Positions 25,952 to 33,109 of a DNA stretch of 64,000 nucleotides are shown here, piece by piece. Position 1 is the stretch's first letter, and each line of letters starts with the position of its first letter. A program made the translations under genes and the position numbers. This stretch comes from Desulfobaccales bacterium (GTDB lineage Bacteria; Desulfobacterota; Desulfobaccia; Desulfobaccales; 0-14-0-80-60-11). The stretch is from contig JBAZPO010000005.1 in assembly GCA_041648175.1 (NCBI GenBank), positions 62,001 through 126,000 of the forward strand. Reading direction: 5' to 3'. The notes beneath the pieces are model-generated. The model did no database searches and was not told the DNA's origin. It saw only the letters and a program-made list of their open reading frames with translations.

Positions 25952-26341
25952 ATGACCCACGTTCAGCAAGCACATACCAAGGAAGCGCAGACGGGCTGCC
26001 TCAAAGGAGGCTTCGAGCCAGTGACCTGCTCCTTCTGCGGCGGCAAAGGCAAAGATCCCTTTGGGATCATGTCCTGGCTTTCCGACTGTGTCGTTTGCGG
26101 TGGCCGGGGAGTGGTACTGTTGCCGGTGTCTCGCCGGCGCTGTGCCCACTGCCAGGGCACCGGGGCCATCAAGACCTTCACCTGTACGGTATGCCATGGC
26201 ACCGGCTATGTGCCCGAGTTCCCCGGACCCCAAAAGGTCTGTCCGGAATGCCGCGGCACAGGCGATGATGCCTCTTTCCCAACCCTGGCTTGCCAGACCT
26301 GCCGCGGGCGGGGCTCGGTGCCCCGGGAGAGTCATAGATAA
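25952..26341 (+). CDS. stand-alone DnaJ-type zinc-finger protein (first)
   Basis: The 129-residue protein is almost entirely made of six CxxCxGxG-type motifs: CSFCGGKG, CVVCGGRG, CAHCQGTG, CTVCHGTG, CPECRGTG and CQTCRGRG. In DnaJ (Hsp40) the central domain has four such motifs, binding two zinc ions and assisting substrate binding; here there is no J domain and no C-terminal substrate domain. It probably binds three zinc ions and acts as a holdase or thiol-disulfide chaperone for Gvp proteins. It lies 23 bases after the long GvpC-like gene and before gvpN. A paralogue lies at 28063. Confidence 0.88.
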   Translation: MTHVQQAHTKEAQTGCLKGGFEPVTCSFCGGKGKDPFGIMSWLSDCVVCGGRGVVLLPVSRRRCAHCQGTGAIKTFTCTVCHGTGYVPEFPGPQKVCPECRGTGDDASFPTLACQTCRGRGSVPRESHR

Positions 26342-26354
26342 TAGTCTATCCATC

Positions 26355-26377
26355 CTGCCCCTGGCTTCCAGGGGCAG
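26355..26377 (+). promoter_or_regulatory. intercistronic stem-loop before gvpN
   Basis: CTGCCCCTGG and CCAGGGGCAG form a perfect 10-pair stem with a CTT loop in the gap between the zinc-finger gene and gvpN. There is no T-run. It may separate the highly expressed gvpA/gvpC part from downstream genes by RNA processing. Confidence 0.6.
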
Positions 26378-26406
26378 TTCCTAAAGCCAGATAGAGGAGC
26401 ATGCAC

Positions 26407-27408
26407 ATGAGTGGTGAACATCGGAAGCGGGCCGCAGTGGCCGTAGTGAAAGTGGAAAGCCGGGACGACCAGGTAGCGCCGGAAGCCAGCCCGGAATTCG
26501 TGGAAACGGCTTATGTCCAGGACCTGACCAAACGCGCCCTGGCCTACCTGGGGGTGGGTTATCCGGTCCACTTCGCCGGTCCGGCGGGCACAGGGAAGAC
26601 CACCCTGGCGTTCCATGTCGCGGCGCAGCGGGGCCGGCCCGTGGTCTTGATCCACGGGGACGATGAGTTCGCCGGTTCCGACCTGGTGGGGCGCCACTCC
26701 GGTTATCGCAAACAGAGACTCGTCGACAACTACATTCATTCCGTCCTCAAAACCGAAGAGTCCATGAATGTTACCTGGATGGACAACCGCCTCACCCTGG
26801 CCTGCAAAGAGGGCTATACCCTCATTTACGACGAATTTACCCGGTCCCGGCCTGAAGCCAATAACGCCCTGCTCAGCATCCTGGAGGAGAAAATCCTCAA
26901 TCTTCCCAAGCTATCCCGGGGCGGCGACGGTTACTTGGAGGTGCACCCCGAATTCCGGGCGATCTTCACTTCCAATCCTGAGGAATACGCCGGGGTCCAC
27001 AAGACCCAAGACGCCCTCATGGATCGCCTCATTACTGTCAGCCTGGGCCATTTCGACCGGGAAACCGAAATCCAAATTGCCATGACTAAATCCGGTCTGG
27101 ATCGAACCGATGCCGAGAGCGTGGTGGATGTGGTGCGGGAACTCCGGGGAGTTGGGGTCAATAACCATCGGCCCACAGTCCGGGCCTGCATCGCCATTGC
27201 CAAGATTTTGGCCCATCAGGGCGCCCGTGCCCAGAAGGGCGATCCGGTCTTCCATTGGGCCTGTCGGGACGTACTCAATTCCGACTCCGCCAAAGTGACC
27301 CGGGGCGGTCAATCGGTCATGGGCGAAAAAGTGGAAGAAGTGATTGACACGGTCCTGGAGGCGCGCCAGCCGGCCCCTTTCAGACTGGGCCAGGGTGCCA
27401 GTGAATAA
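26407..27408 (+). CDS. gvpN: gas vesicle protein GvpN, AAA+ ATPase
   Basis: GvpN is a MoxR-like AAA+ ATPase needed for gas vesicle growth beyond the first bicones. The 333-residue protein has Walker A GPAGTGKTT (about 58-66), the GvpN motif GDDEFAGSDLVGRHSGYR, Walker B TLIYDEFTRSRPEANNALLSILEE, sensor 1 FTSNPEEYAG and the arginine-finger region ALMDRLITV. I choose ATG 26407 because AGAGGAG (26393-26399) lies seven bases upstream; the ATG at 26401 would be too close. It follows the GvpC-like and zinc-finger genes, as gvpN commonly follows gvpC. Confidence 0.97.
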   Translation: MSGEHRKRAAVAVVKVESRDDQVAPEASPEFVETAYVQDLTKRALAYLGVGYPVHFAGPAGTGKTTLAFHVAAQRGRPVVLIHGDDEFAGSDLVGRHSGYRKQRLVDNYIHSVLKTEESMNVTWMDNRLTLACKEGYTLIYDEFTRSRPEANNALLSILEEKILNLPKLSRGGDGYLEVHPEFRAIFTSNPEEYAGVHKTQDALMDRLITVSLGHFDRETEIQIAMTKSGLDRTDAESVVDVVRELRGVGVNNHRPTVRACIAIAKILAHQGARAQKGDPVFHWACRDVLNSDSAKVTRGGQSVMGEKVEEVIDTVLEARQPAPFRLGQGASE

Positions 27409-27419
27409 GGAGTAAAGTT

Positions 27420-27710
27420 ATGGCTGTTCCTTTAAGAGGAGTACAAGATATCCGCACCATAACAGGGCGGGTGAGAAAGGCTACGCTCCCGCATGAGGCC
27501 TATCTGCGCATCAGCCACATCGAAATGGAAAAGGCCAGAAAGACCGTGGAGAGCGAAAAGGCCCGGCAGTTGATGGCGGATATTGCCGCCCGCCTTGAGG
27601 AAATCGAGGCGGAAAAAGCCGCTCTGTTGCAGTCTATGGGGGAAAGAAGCGGCTCCCTCCCGCGGACCGGGCCGCCCCGGAGCACCGGCGGCTTTAAAAT
27701 TAAATATTAA
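27420..27710 (+). CDS. small coiled-coil protein of the gas vesicle locus
   Basis: The 96-residue protein has a basic N-terminus, a long helix with coiled-coil character (EMEKARKTVESEKARQLMAD and on through EEIEAEKAALLQSM), a Pro/Ser linker and the C-terminal end GGFKIKY. I do not recognise the family by name. It lies 11 bases after gvpN, behind AAGGAG. By position it matches gvpV of the Serratia cluster as I remember it, but I cannot confirm homology. A role as a helical adaptor or minor wall-associated protein is possible. Confidence 0.75.
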   Translation: MAVPLRGVQDIRTITGRVRKATLPHEAYLRISHIEMEKARKTVESEKARQLMADIAARLEEIEAEKAALLQSMGERSGSLPRTGPPRSTGGFKIKY

Positions 27711-27741
27711 AATAAGCTTTATTTAATTACCGAGGATGCCG

Positions 27742-27942
27742 ATGCATACTATCAGAGATGCCAATCAGGTGCGGACCATGCGTCAGGTGAAAAGTTACCG
27801 CTCCTGCCCCACGTCCACGGGCCTGCCCATGTGGGGCCAAGAGCTGGGGCGGATGTATCAGGAAGAAGTGGCCCGGTGTAACCGGGAGTTCCGCCGGCGC
27901 TGGTTGGCCGCATCCTGGCGCAACCGTTGCGGCTGTCGCTAA
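27742..27942 (+). CDS. small basic Cys-containing protein, unknown
   Basis: The frame encodes 66 residues with a basic, Arg/Trp-rich C-terminal half (FRRRWLAASWRNRCGCR) and scattered cysteines. No family is recognised. I choose ATG 27742, six bases after GAGG; the ATG at 27736 is directly abutting that site. Position and direction fit the gas vesicle operon, and the codon usage looks like its neighbours. Its small size makes it less certain than the surrounding genes. Confidence 0.5.
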   Translation: MHTIRDANQVRTMRQVKSYRSCPTSTGLPMWGQELGRMYQEEVARCNREFRRRWLAASWRNRCGCR

Positions 27943-27965
27943 GTATAGAGGTTCATATTGGCTTT

Positions 27966-28010
27966 TTCCTTTCCCCACGCTTCGGGGGGAGAGGGTTAGG
28001 GTGAAGAGGG
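27966..28010. repeat. extragenic CCTCTCCCC/GGGGAGAGG palindrome, copy 2
   Basis: A shortened copy of the palindrome at 20583: TTTCCTTTCCCC, loop ACGCTTC, GGGGGGAGAGGG, then TTAGGGTGAAGAGGG. It lies in the gap before the second zinc-finger gene. Confidence 0.75.
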
Positions 28011-28062
28011 CTTTTAACCTCATACCCTATTTTTAAAACTTGTACTGAGGAGACCGGTTATC

Positions 28063-28431
28063 ATGGAATTCGCCCTGAAGGTCCTCAACCGATACGCCCC
28101 GGTTTCCGGCCAGAGCTCTCGCCGCAAGCACTTCGTGGATGAAGTGACGTGCGCCTACTGCGGCGGCCGTGGGGCCGATCCCAAGTACAGCAGCGCTTCC
28201 GGTTGCCCGGTGTGTAACGGCGCCGGTCGCGTTCAGGTGACCCCACCGGTGGTTACCTGCCGGCTCTGCGCCGGGTCCGGCCGGGTGAGCGGTGATTTGA
28301 TCTGCCTCACTTGCCGGGGGGTTGGGATGGTGCCGGTGCGGTTAGAGGCCGACACTTGTCCCCGCTGTGGCGGCTGCGGCGAAGAGGGGATTTTTTATTG
28401 TAACGCCTGTAAAGGGCAAGGGATCGTCTGA
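28063..28431 (+). CDS. stand-alone DnaJ-type zinc-finger protein (second)
   Basis: The 122-residue protein has an N-terminal tail of about 28 residues and then six CxxCxGxG-type motifs: CAYCGGRG, CPVCNGAG, CRLCAGSG, CLTCRGVG, CPRCGGCG and CNACKGQG. Like the protein at 25952 it lacks the J domain and the substrate-binding C-terminal domain of DnaJ. The two share number and spacing of motifs but little else, so they are diverged paralogues. A GAGGAG precedes ATG 28063. Two of these in one gas vesicle locus suggests distinct client steps. Confidence 0.87.
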   Translation: MEFALKVLNRYAPVSGQSSRRKHFVDEVTCAYCGGRGADPKYSSASGCPVCNGAGRVQVTPPVVTCRLCAGSGRVSGDLICLTCRGVGMVPVRLEADTCPRCGGCGEEGIFYCNACKGQGIV

Positions 28432-28452
28432 TTTCAGACACGGAGAACTATT

Positions 28453-28653
28453 ATGCGAATCAACTGTCTATCTTGCGGCCATAAAGTGGAACTTGACGAC
28501 GCCTATGATGACTTTGAGGGCCCGGTCAAGTGCCTGTGCGGCGCCATGCTGACCATCCGGACGGAAGAGGGGATGCTCAAAGGTATCAAAATGGCTGAAT
28601 CCTTGCCCCGCCCGGCAACTAAGTCCAAACGTCTGGAAGGTGCTACCGCGTAA
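28453..28653 (+). CDS. small zinc-ribbon protein
   Basis: The 66-residue protein begins MRINCLSCGHKVELDDAYDD and continues with KCLCGAML, giving a CxxC plus CxC arrangement like a compact zinc ribbon, followed by a short basic tail. No specific family is recognised. It follows the second zinc-finger gene by 21 bases with GGAG before the ATG and is probably the last gene before the gap that holds the second sigma-54-like site. Confidence 0.75.
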   Translation: MRINCLSCGHKVELDDAYDDFEGPVKCLCGAMLTIRTEEGMLKGIKMAESLPRPATKSKRLEGATA

Positions 28654-28692
28654 ATCCGTTTCATAACGGCCGGTATCGCTTAAGGGAAAGTC

Positions 28693-28749
28693 CCCTTTTC
28701 GTAAAAGGGAGATCTAGAGGAATTTGGGTAGGGGCAGGCTTTAGCCTGC
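28693..28749 (+). promoter_or_regulatory. two hairpins in the gap before gvpF
   Basis: CCCTTTTcgtAAAAGGG (about 28694-28710) and GCAGGCT-TT-AGCCTGC (28734-28749) are both perfect stems. Neither is followed by a T-run. They separate the zinc-finger genes from the next transcription unit. Confidence 0.5.
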
Positions 28750-28768
28750 GTGGCATGGGTGAGACCCC

Positions 28769-28785
28769 TTGGCACGATGACTGAA
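28769..28785 (+). promoter_or_regulatory. possible second sigma-54 promoter, before gvpF
   Basis: TTGGCACGATGACTGAA has the same perfect TTGGCACG -24 element as the gvpA promoter and the same spacing. The -12 element (CTGAA) is weaker. The predicted start would be near 28797, about 87 bases before gvpF. No CCATAG boxes are visible upstream. Confidence 0.45.
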
Positions 28786-28883
28786 TTTGTGCGGGCGCAC
28801 TAATAATAAAAATTTTAGTAACCACATTACCTGGAGACCGGAGGAGATTTTCCCGGAGTCCTTGAAGAAGGTGAGAGACGAAT

Positions 28884-29645
28884 ATGGCCGCGAAACCAGA
28901 AGCCACAAAAGGCAAGTATTTATACGCCATAGTCCCCGACGCAGGTTCGCGGACTTATGGCTTTGCCGGTATTGAAGGGGCCCCCGTATACACCATCCCC
29001 AACGGGCGGATGGCCGCAGTGGTGAGTGACGTGCCCAACCAAAGGATTCGCCCGGAACGTCGCCATCTGGCTGCCCAGCAGTCCGTTCTCAAGGGCCTCC
29101 TGTCTCAGACCGGCGCCATGCTCCCCATGGCTTTCGGCATCATTGCCGACGGTCCCAAAGCCATCCAGAAGATTATGGCGCGCAACCATGAGGCCTTTCT
29201 GAAGCAACTGCAACGGGTGACCGGGATGGTGGAAATGGGGCTGCGGGTCTCCTGGGACGTCCCCAATATTTTTGAGTATTTCATCAATACTCATGAGGAT
29301 CTGCAGGCCGCCCGGGACCGCTTTATGGGGCCTTACCGGAATCCCTCTCAGGAAGACAAGATCGAGCTGGGACGTCTGTTTGAGCGCCACCTCAACGAAG
29401 ACCGGGAAGCCTATACCGAGCAGCTAGAAGATATCCTGACCACGTATGCTCAGGAGGTCAAGCGGAACAAATGTCGCGGTGAAAATGAGGTCATGAACCT
29501 AGCCTGCCTGGTGCCGCGCACCGGCCAGGAGCGGTTCGAAGAGGGCGTCTTTGAAGCAGCCAAGCTGTTCGACAACAACTTTACCTTCGACTACAACGGA
29601 CCCTGGGCGCCCCATAATTTTGTGGAACTGAATCTCGAGCTTTAA
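28884..29645 (+). CDS. gvpF: gas vesicle protein GvpF/GvpL family (third, canonical)
   Basis: The 253-residue protein is the most typical GvpF/L of the three here: KGKYLYAIVPD at the start, MLPMAFGII (about residue 80), MVEMGLRVSWD, a long helical middle, and the end FDYNGPWAPHNFVEL. GvpF/L proteins bind GvpA and are needed for nucleation. It stands before gvpG, the conserved gvpF-gvpG pair. The frame is preceded by a 230-base gap with hairpins and a sigma-54-like site, so it may open a second transcription unit. Confidence 0.96.
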   Translation: MAAKPEATKGKYLYAIVPDAGSRTYGFAGIEGAPVYTIPNGRMAAVVSDVPNQRIRPERRHLAAQQSVLKGLLSQTGAMLPMAFGIIADGPKAIQKIMARNHEAFLKQLQRVTGMVEMGLRVSWDVPNIFEYFINTHEDLQAARDRFMGPYRNPSQEDKIELGRLFERHLNEDREAYTEQLEDILTTYAQEVKRNKCRGENEVMNLACLVPRTGQERFEEGVFEAAKLFDNNFTFDYNGPWAPHNFVELNLEL

Positions 29646-29670
29646 TCCAGGGCCCCTTAAAGGAGAGGCG

Positions 29671-29997
29671 ATGTTTTTCGTTGACGATCTGCTGATGTCT
29701 CCCATTAAAGGCGTTCTCTGGGTCTTTAAGGAGATCCACGACGCGGCCCAACAAGAATTGGCCGGCGAGAGTGAGGCCATCACTGCGGCCTTGAGCGAGC
29801 TCTACATGAAGCTGGATACCGGGCAGATTACTGAAGAACAATTTGACGCCCAGGAAAAGCAGCTCCTGGACCGCCTGGATCGCCTGCAAGCTGAAGCCGA
29901 GGCCGAGTCGGAGCCTGAGAAGAAGCCGGCGAAACCCCGCGCCAAGGCCAAAGGGACCCGGAAAAAGCCTGGGGCGAAACCAGCCATGCTCGTCTGA
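29671..29997 (+). CDS. gvpG: gas vesicle protein GvpG
   Basis: GvpG is a small accessory protein of gas vesicle assembly. The 108-residue product has the family start MFFVDDLLMSPIKGVLWVFKEIHDAAQQEL, a second helix with LSELYMKLDTGQITEEQFDAQEKQLLDRLD, and a long Lys/Pro/Ala-rich basic tail (about 80-108) that is longer than in many homologues. AAAGGAG precedes the ATG. It follows gvpF by 25 bases, the usual pairing. About 260 bases without a gene follow, including the third copy of the CCTCTCCCC palindrome. Confidence 0.95.
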   Translation: MFFVDDLLMSPIKGVLWVFKEIHDAAQQELAGESEAITAALSELYMKLDTGQITEEQFDAQEKQLLDRLDRLQAEAEAESEPEKKPAKPRAKAKGTRKKPGAKPAMLV

Positions 29998-30063
29998 GGT
30001 CCCTAAAGACTGGCAGTTAACAGCAATTTAAGCCATGCCATTGCCAAAAGCACCCTCCTGGCC

Positions 30064-30115
30064 ATCCCCTCTCCCCTTTCCGGCCATTGAGGGGAGAGGG
30101 GCAGGGGTGGAGCGG
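30064..30115. repeat. extragenic CCTCTCCCC/GGGGAGAGG palindrome, copy 3
   Basis: CCCCTCTCCCCTTTCCGG with its inverse GGGGAGAGGGGCAGGGGTGG, in the gap between gvpG and the ArsA/Get3-type gene. It is the third copy within 10 kb; I saw none outside the gas vesicle locus in this window. Confidence 0.75.
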
Positions 30116-30258
30116 ATAAGAAAAGCTTTTGGCAATAAGCCTAAAGGAACGATCGCGCAAAGCACGCCTGAGCGGGGTATGAGGGCATCAGCGAGGAGAT
30201 GGGGCACGTTTGATGATATGGTCAACACCTTACCTGCCGGCGGCAGACGCTGGCCCGG

Positions 30259-32262
30259 ATGTACATGATGCCTATTTCCACTACTCCAACGAGGGCCAAT
30301 GGCGTGCTACCTCTTTTCGAGCATCCCTATCTCAGACTGTTATTCTTCGGCGGCAAAGGCGGCGTGGGCAAAACCACCTGTGCTGCCGCGGCCGCGCTTT
30401 ACTATGCCCTCAGATCCCCTCACCGCACCGTTCTCCTGGTTTCCACTGATCCGGCCCATTCCCTGGCTGACAGCCTCGGTGATTTCCAGCCCCCCAGAAA
30501 TTTGCAGATTCTGGAGTTCAACGCCGAAATTTCCCTGGCGACCTTTAAAACCCGGCACCGGGACAAGTTTGCCCAGATTGCGGCCCGGGGCACCTTCCTG
30601 GATGAAGATGATATTCGCCGGGTCCTGGACCTCTCCCTCCCCGGCCTGGACGAACTCATGGCGTTGCTGGAAATTGCCGGATGGGCCGAGGCTGGGACCT
30701 ATGACCTTATCATCGTGGATACCGCGCCCACCGGGCATACGTTGCGGCTGTTGAGCACGCCGGATTTGATCCGCACCTGGCTCAAAGCCCTGGATACCTT
30801 GCTGGCCAAGCACCGTTTCATGCAAGCCTGTTTTAAGGGATCGTATCAGCACGATGAACTGGATGATTTTCTCCTGGAACTTACCGCCTCGGTAAAAAAA
30901 ATGGAAGCCCTGCTCCAAGACCCCCGCACCTGTCGCTTTGTGCCGGTGATGCTGGCCGAAGATCTGGTCATCAGCGAAACCCTTAAGCTCATGGGCGAAC
31001 TGGCGCGGCTCCATATTCCGGTCACCGAGTTCGTGGTCAACCGCCTTTTCCCGGAGAATTCCTGTCCCCTCTGCTCCGAAGCCCGGCAGCGCCAACAGCA
31101 CCTCTTAGCCGAGTGCTTGACCAATGACGCCTTTACCGGCTATGCCTTCTGGGGCCTGCCCTTGTATGCCGAGGAAATACGCGGTGCGCTCCTTGAGAAC
31201 CTGTGGGATGGGGTCTACCCCATCAGTTCCACTCCAACGGCCCTGCCCTCTCCGCCCTTTAAAATGTCGCCCCGGGTTACGGCCCCACCCCCCTGCCCCG
31301 CTCCCGAACTCAGTTTCCTAATCTTCGCCGGCAAAGGCGGGGTGGGCAAAACCACCCTGGCCTGCGCCACCGCGGTCCACCTGGCCCGTGAGTTACCCGG
31401 CAAAGAGATCCTGCTCTTTTCCACCGATCCGGCCCACTCTTTGGGGGATTGTCTGGATGTCCCCGTCGGACCCCACCCGGTGCGCCTGGCCCCATATCTT
31501 ACGGCCATGGAGATCGACGCGCCGGGAGAATTTGCCTCCTTAAAGGAGCAGTATCAGCGGGAACTGGAGAGTTTTCTGGAGAACACTTTCGAGAATTTCG
31601 ATATTCCCTTTGACCGTCAGGTGATGGAGCGGATGCTGGACCTCTCCCCTCCCGGCCTCGACGAGATCATGGCCCTGATGCGGGTCATTGAATTCCTCGA
31701 TCACGGCCGCTACGATGTCTTCATCTTGGATTCTGCCCCCACCGGCCATCTTCTCCGCCTCCTGGAATTACCGGAACTCATTGATCAGTGGCTCAAAACC
31801 TTTTTCGGGTTGCTCCTGAAGTACAGGTTGACTTCCCGGTTTCCCGATCTCTCCCAGCAATTGGTGCAAATTTCCCGAGATCTGAAGCTCCTGCGCAGCT
31901 TGTGGCGCGACCCGGCTCGGGCTGCGCTCTACGCCGTGTCCATCCCCACGGAAATGGCCTTCCAGGAGACCGGCGATCTGTTGGCAGCATGCCAGCGCCT
32001 GGATATGGCCGTGCCGGTGCTCTTTCTCAACCTGGCCACCCCGGCTGGGGATTGTCCCTTGTGCACCGCTCTGCATCGCCGGGAGGCGCTCATCCAAGAA
32101 AAATTCCGGCGCACCTTCTCCGGCCGGCAAACCGTTATCTATCGCCAGAGCGAACCCCGGGGCCTAGAACGCCTGGGGGAATTGGGGCTGGCCCTTTTCC
32201 GGCCCAGGAATATGGAGAATCACCATGGGGCTGCTACTGATATGCCCACATTGTCACACTAA
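30259..32262 (+). CDS. tandem ArsA/Get3-type ATPase of the gas vesicle locus
   Basis: The 667-residue protein is two ArsA/Get3 ATPase halves joined by a Pro-rich linker (about 335-350). Each half has a deviant Walker A GKGGVGKTT (about 31 and 357), a switch motif STDPAHSL, and DTAPTGHTLRLL or DSAPTGHLLRLL. Each half also ends with a CPLC motif (NSCPLCSEAR and GDCPLCTALH), resembling the zinc-binding CxxC of Get3, the carrier of tail-anchored membrane proteins. I see no ArsB, ArsR or other ars gene. In this locus it more likely shields hydrophobic Gvp proteins than pumps arsenite. No ribosome site marks the start; ATG 30259, 30265 or 30268 are possible. Confidence 0.9.
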   Translation: MYMMPISTTPTRANGVLPLFEHPYLRLLFFGGKGGVGKTTCAAAAALYYALRSPHRTVLLVSTDPAHSLADSLGDFQPPRNLQILEFNAEISLATFKTRHRDKFAQIAARGTFLDEDDIRRVLDLSLPGLDELMALLEIAGWAEAGTYDLIIVDTAPTGHTLRLLSTPDLIRTWLKALDTLLAKHRFMQACFKGSYQHDELDDFLLELTASVKKMEALLQDPRTCRFVPVMLAEDLVISETLKLMGELARLHIPVTEFVVNRLFPENSCPLCSEARQRQQHLLAECLTNDAFTGYAFWGLPLYAEEIRGALLENLWDGVYPISSTPTALPSPPFKMSPRVTAPPPCPAPELSFLIFAGKGGVGKTTLACATAVHLARELPGKEILLFSTDPAHSLGDCLDVPVGPHPVRLAPYLTAMEIDAPGEFASLKEQYQRELESFLENTFENFDIPFDRQVMERMLDLSPPGLDEIMALMRVIEFLDHGRYDVFILDSAPTGHLLRLLELPELIDQWLKTFFGLLLKYRLTSRFPDLSQQLVQISRDLKLLRSLWRDPARAALYAVSIPTEMAFQETGDLLAACQRLDMAVPVLFLNLATPAGDCPLCTALHRREALIQEKFRRTFSGRQTVIYRQSEPRGLERLGELGLALFRPRNMENHHGAATDMPTLSH

Positions 32263-32728
32263 GCTATCCCTGGCCTGCCGAACCTGTTTCGGCTGCGGCG
32301 CCGACCTGGGGAACCTACCCGCGACAGCGCGCCGTTATTTTATCAGCGGGCCTGAGGATACACCGCTCTCGGCTCCGGAGCTGATCCTCGAGCCCTCGCT
32401 TGAGACCGTGGAGCCGGAAGTGCTGGAAACACATACGGAGATTTCGGCAATCATCAAACCGGAAGTGGTGGAGCCCCACTCCAAGGCGATGCTGCCAGAA
32501 ACCCCCAGCTTCAAGAGCAAAGACGTCTCCTTATGCGAAGCCTTGGACCGCGTCCTCAATAAAGGCGCGGTGCTCTTTGGCGAAGTGATGATTTCCGTCG
32601 CCGATATCGACTTGGTCTACCTGGGCCTCCAGGTCATCCTGTCCTCCATGGAAACCGCCCGGGACCTAAAACCCGCCACGGGGACAACTCAGGCGGGACC
32701 GAATATCTTTGCTAAAGGAGTTTACTGA
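32225..32728 (+). CDS. gvpJ: zinc-ribbon/GvpJ-type fusion protein
   Basis: The 167-residue protein has an N-terminal zinc ribbon (CPHC at 7-10, then Cys18, Cys21 and Cys24 in ACRTCFGCG), a linker rich in Glu/Pro/Thr (about 45-95), and a C-terminal GvpA/J-type domain (about 98-145) with VSLCEALDRVLNKGAVLFGEVMISVADIDLVYLGL split over the core helix and beta-hairpin. GvpJ/M/S proteins are minor GvpA relatives required for nucleation. ATG 32225 has GGAG seven bases upstream and overlaps the end of the ATPase gene by 38 bases. The fusion to a zinc ribbon is unusual for this family. gvpK overlaps its stop. Confidence 0.88.
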   Translation: MGLLLICPHCHTKLSLACRTCFGCGADLGNLPATARRYFISGPEDTPLSAPELILEPSLETVEPEVLETHTEISAIIKPEVVEPHSKAMLPETPSFKSKDVSLCEALDRVLNKGAVLFGEVMISVADIDLVYLGLQVILSSMETARDLKPATGTTQAGPNIFAKGVY

Positions 32729-33096
32729 TGAAACCCGCGCCACCGGTCCTGGTTGAATCCCCGGCCTTAAGCGATTTCAGTAAGATCATGCAGGGCGACG
32801 GCCTGTTCCCGGACCAGGCCCCTGGGGGTCAGGTCCCCCGCATCAACCTGGACCAGGATAATATCAAGAACAGCCTGGGGCAACTGGTCCTCACCCTGGT
32901 GAAACTGCTCCACGAACTCCTGGAGCGCCAGGGTATCCGACGCATCGAAGCCGGGAGCCTCACCGACGCCCAGATCGAACGCCTGGGTTTGACCCTGATG
33001 AAACAGTCCCAAGAGATCGACCGGCTCCGCCGGGAGTTTGGGCTGGAAGAAGCTGACCTGAATATCGACCTTGGCCCCCTGGGCCAACTCCTCTAG
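32728..33096 (+). CDS. gvpK: gas vesicle protein GvpK
   Basis: GvpK is a small, helical accessory protein found in nearly all gas vesicle clusters. The 122-residue product has the family core RINLDQDNIKNSLGQLVLTL, LLHELLERQGIRRIEAGSL, and a closing helix TDAQIERLGLTLMKQSQEIDRL with an acidic LEEADLNIDLGPLG end. The ATG shares a base with the stop of the preceding gene, so they are translationally coupled. It precedes another GvpJ-type gene by 13 bases. Confidence 0.96.
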   Translation: MKPAPPVLVESPALSDFSKIMQGDGLFPDQAPGGQVPRINLDQDNIKNSLGQLVLTLVKLLHELLERQGIRRIEAGSLTDAQIERLGLTLMKQSQEIDRLRREFGLEEADLNIDLGPLGQLL

Positions 33097-33109
33097 GGAG
33101 GAACCGCAC

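Noticed and set aside
30035..30268. Plus-strand frame of 77 codons between gvpG and the ArsA/Get3-type gene
   Set aside because: Its first half is the CCTCTCCCC palindrome and the rest has no ribosome site or motif.
30259..32262. Arsenite-pump ATPase ArsA
   Set aside because: The protein has ArsA-type domains but no ars genes are near and it sits inside the gvp operon; a Get3-like role fits better.
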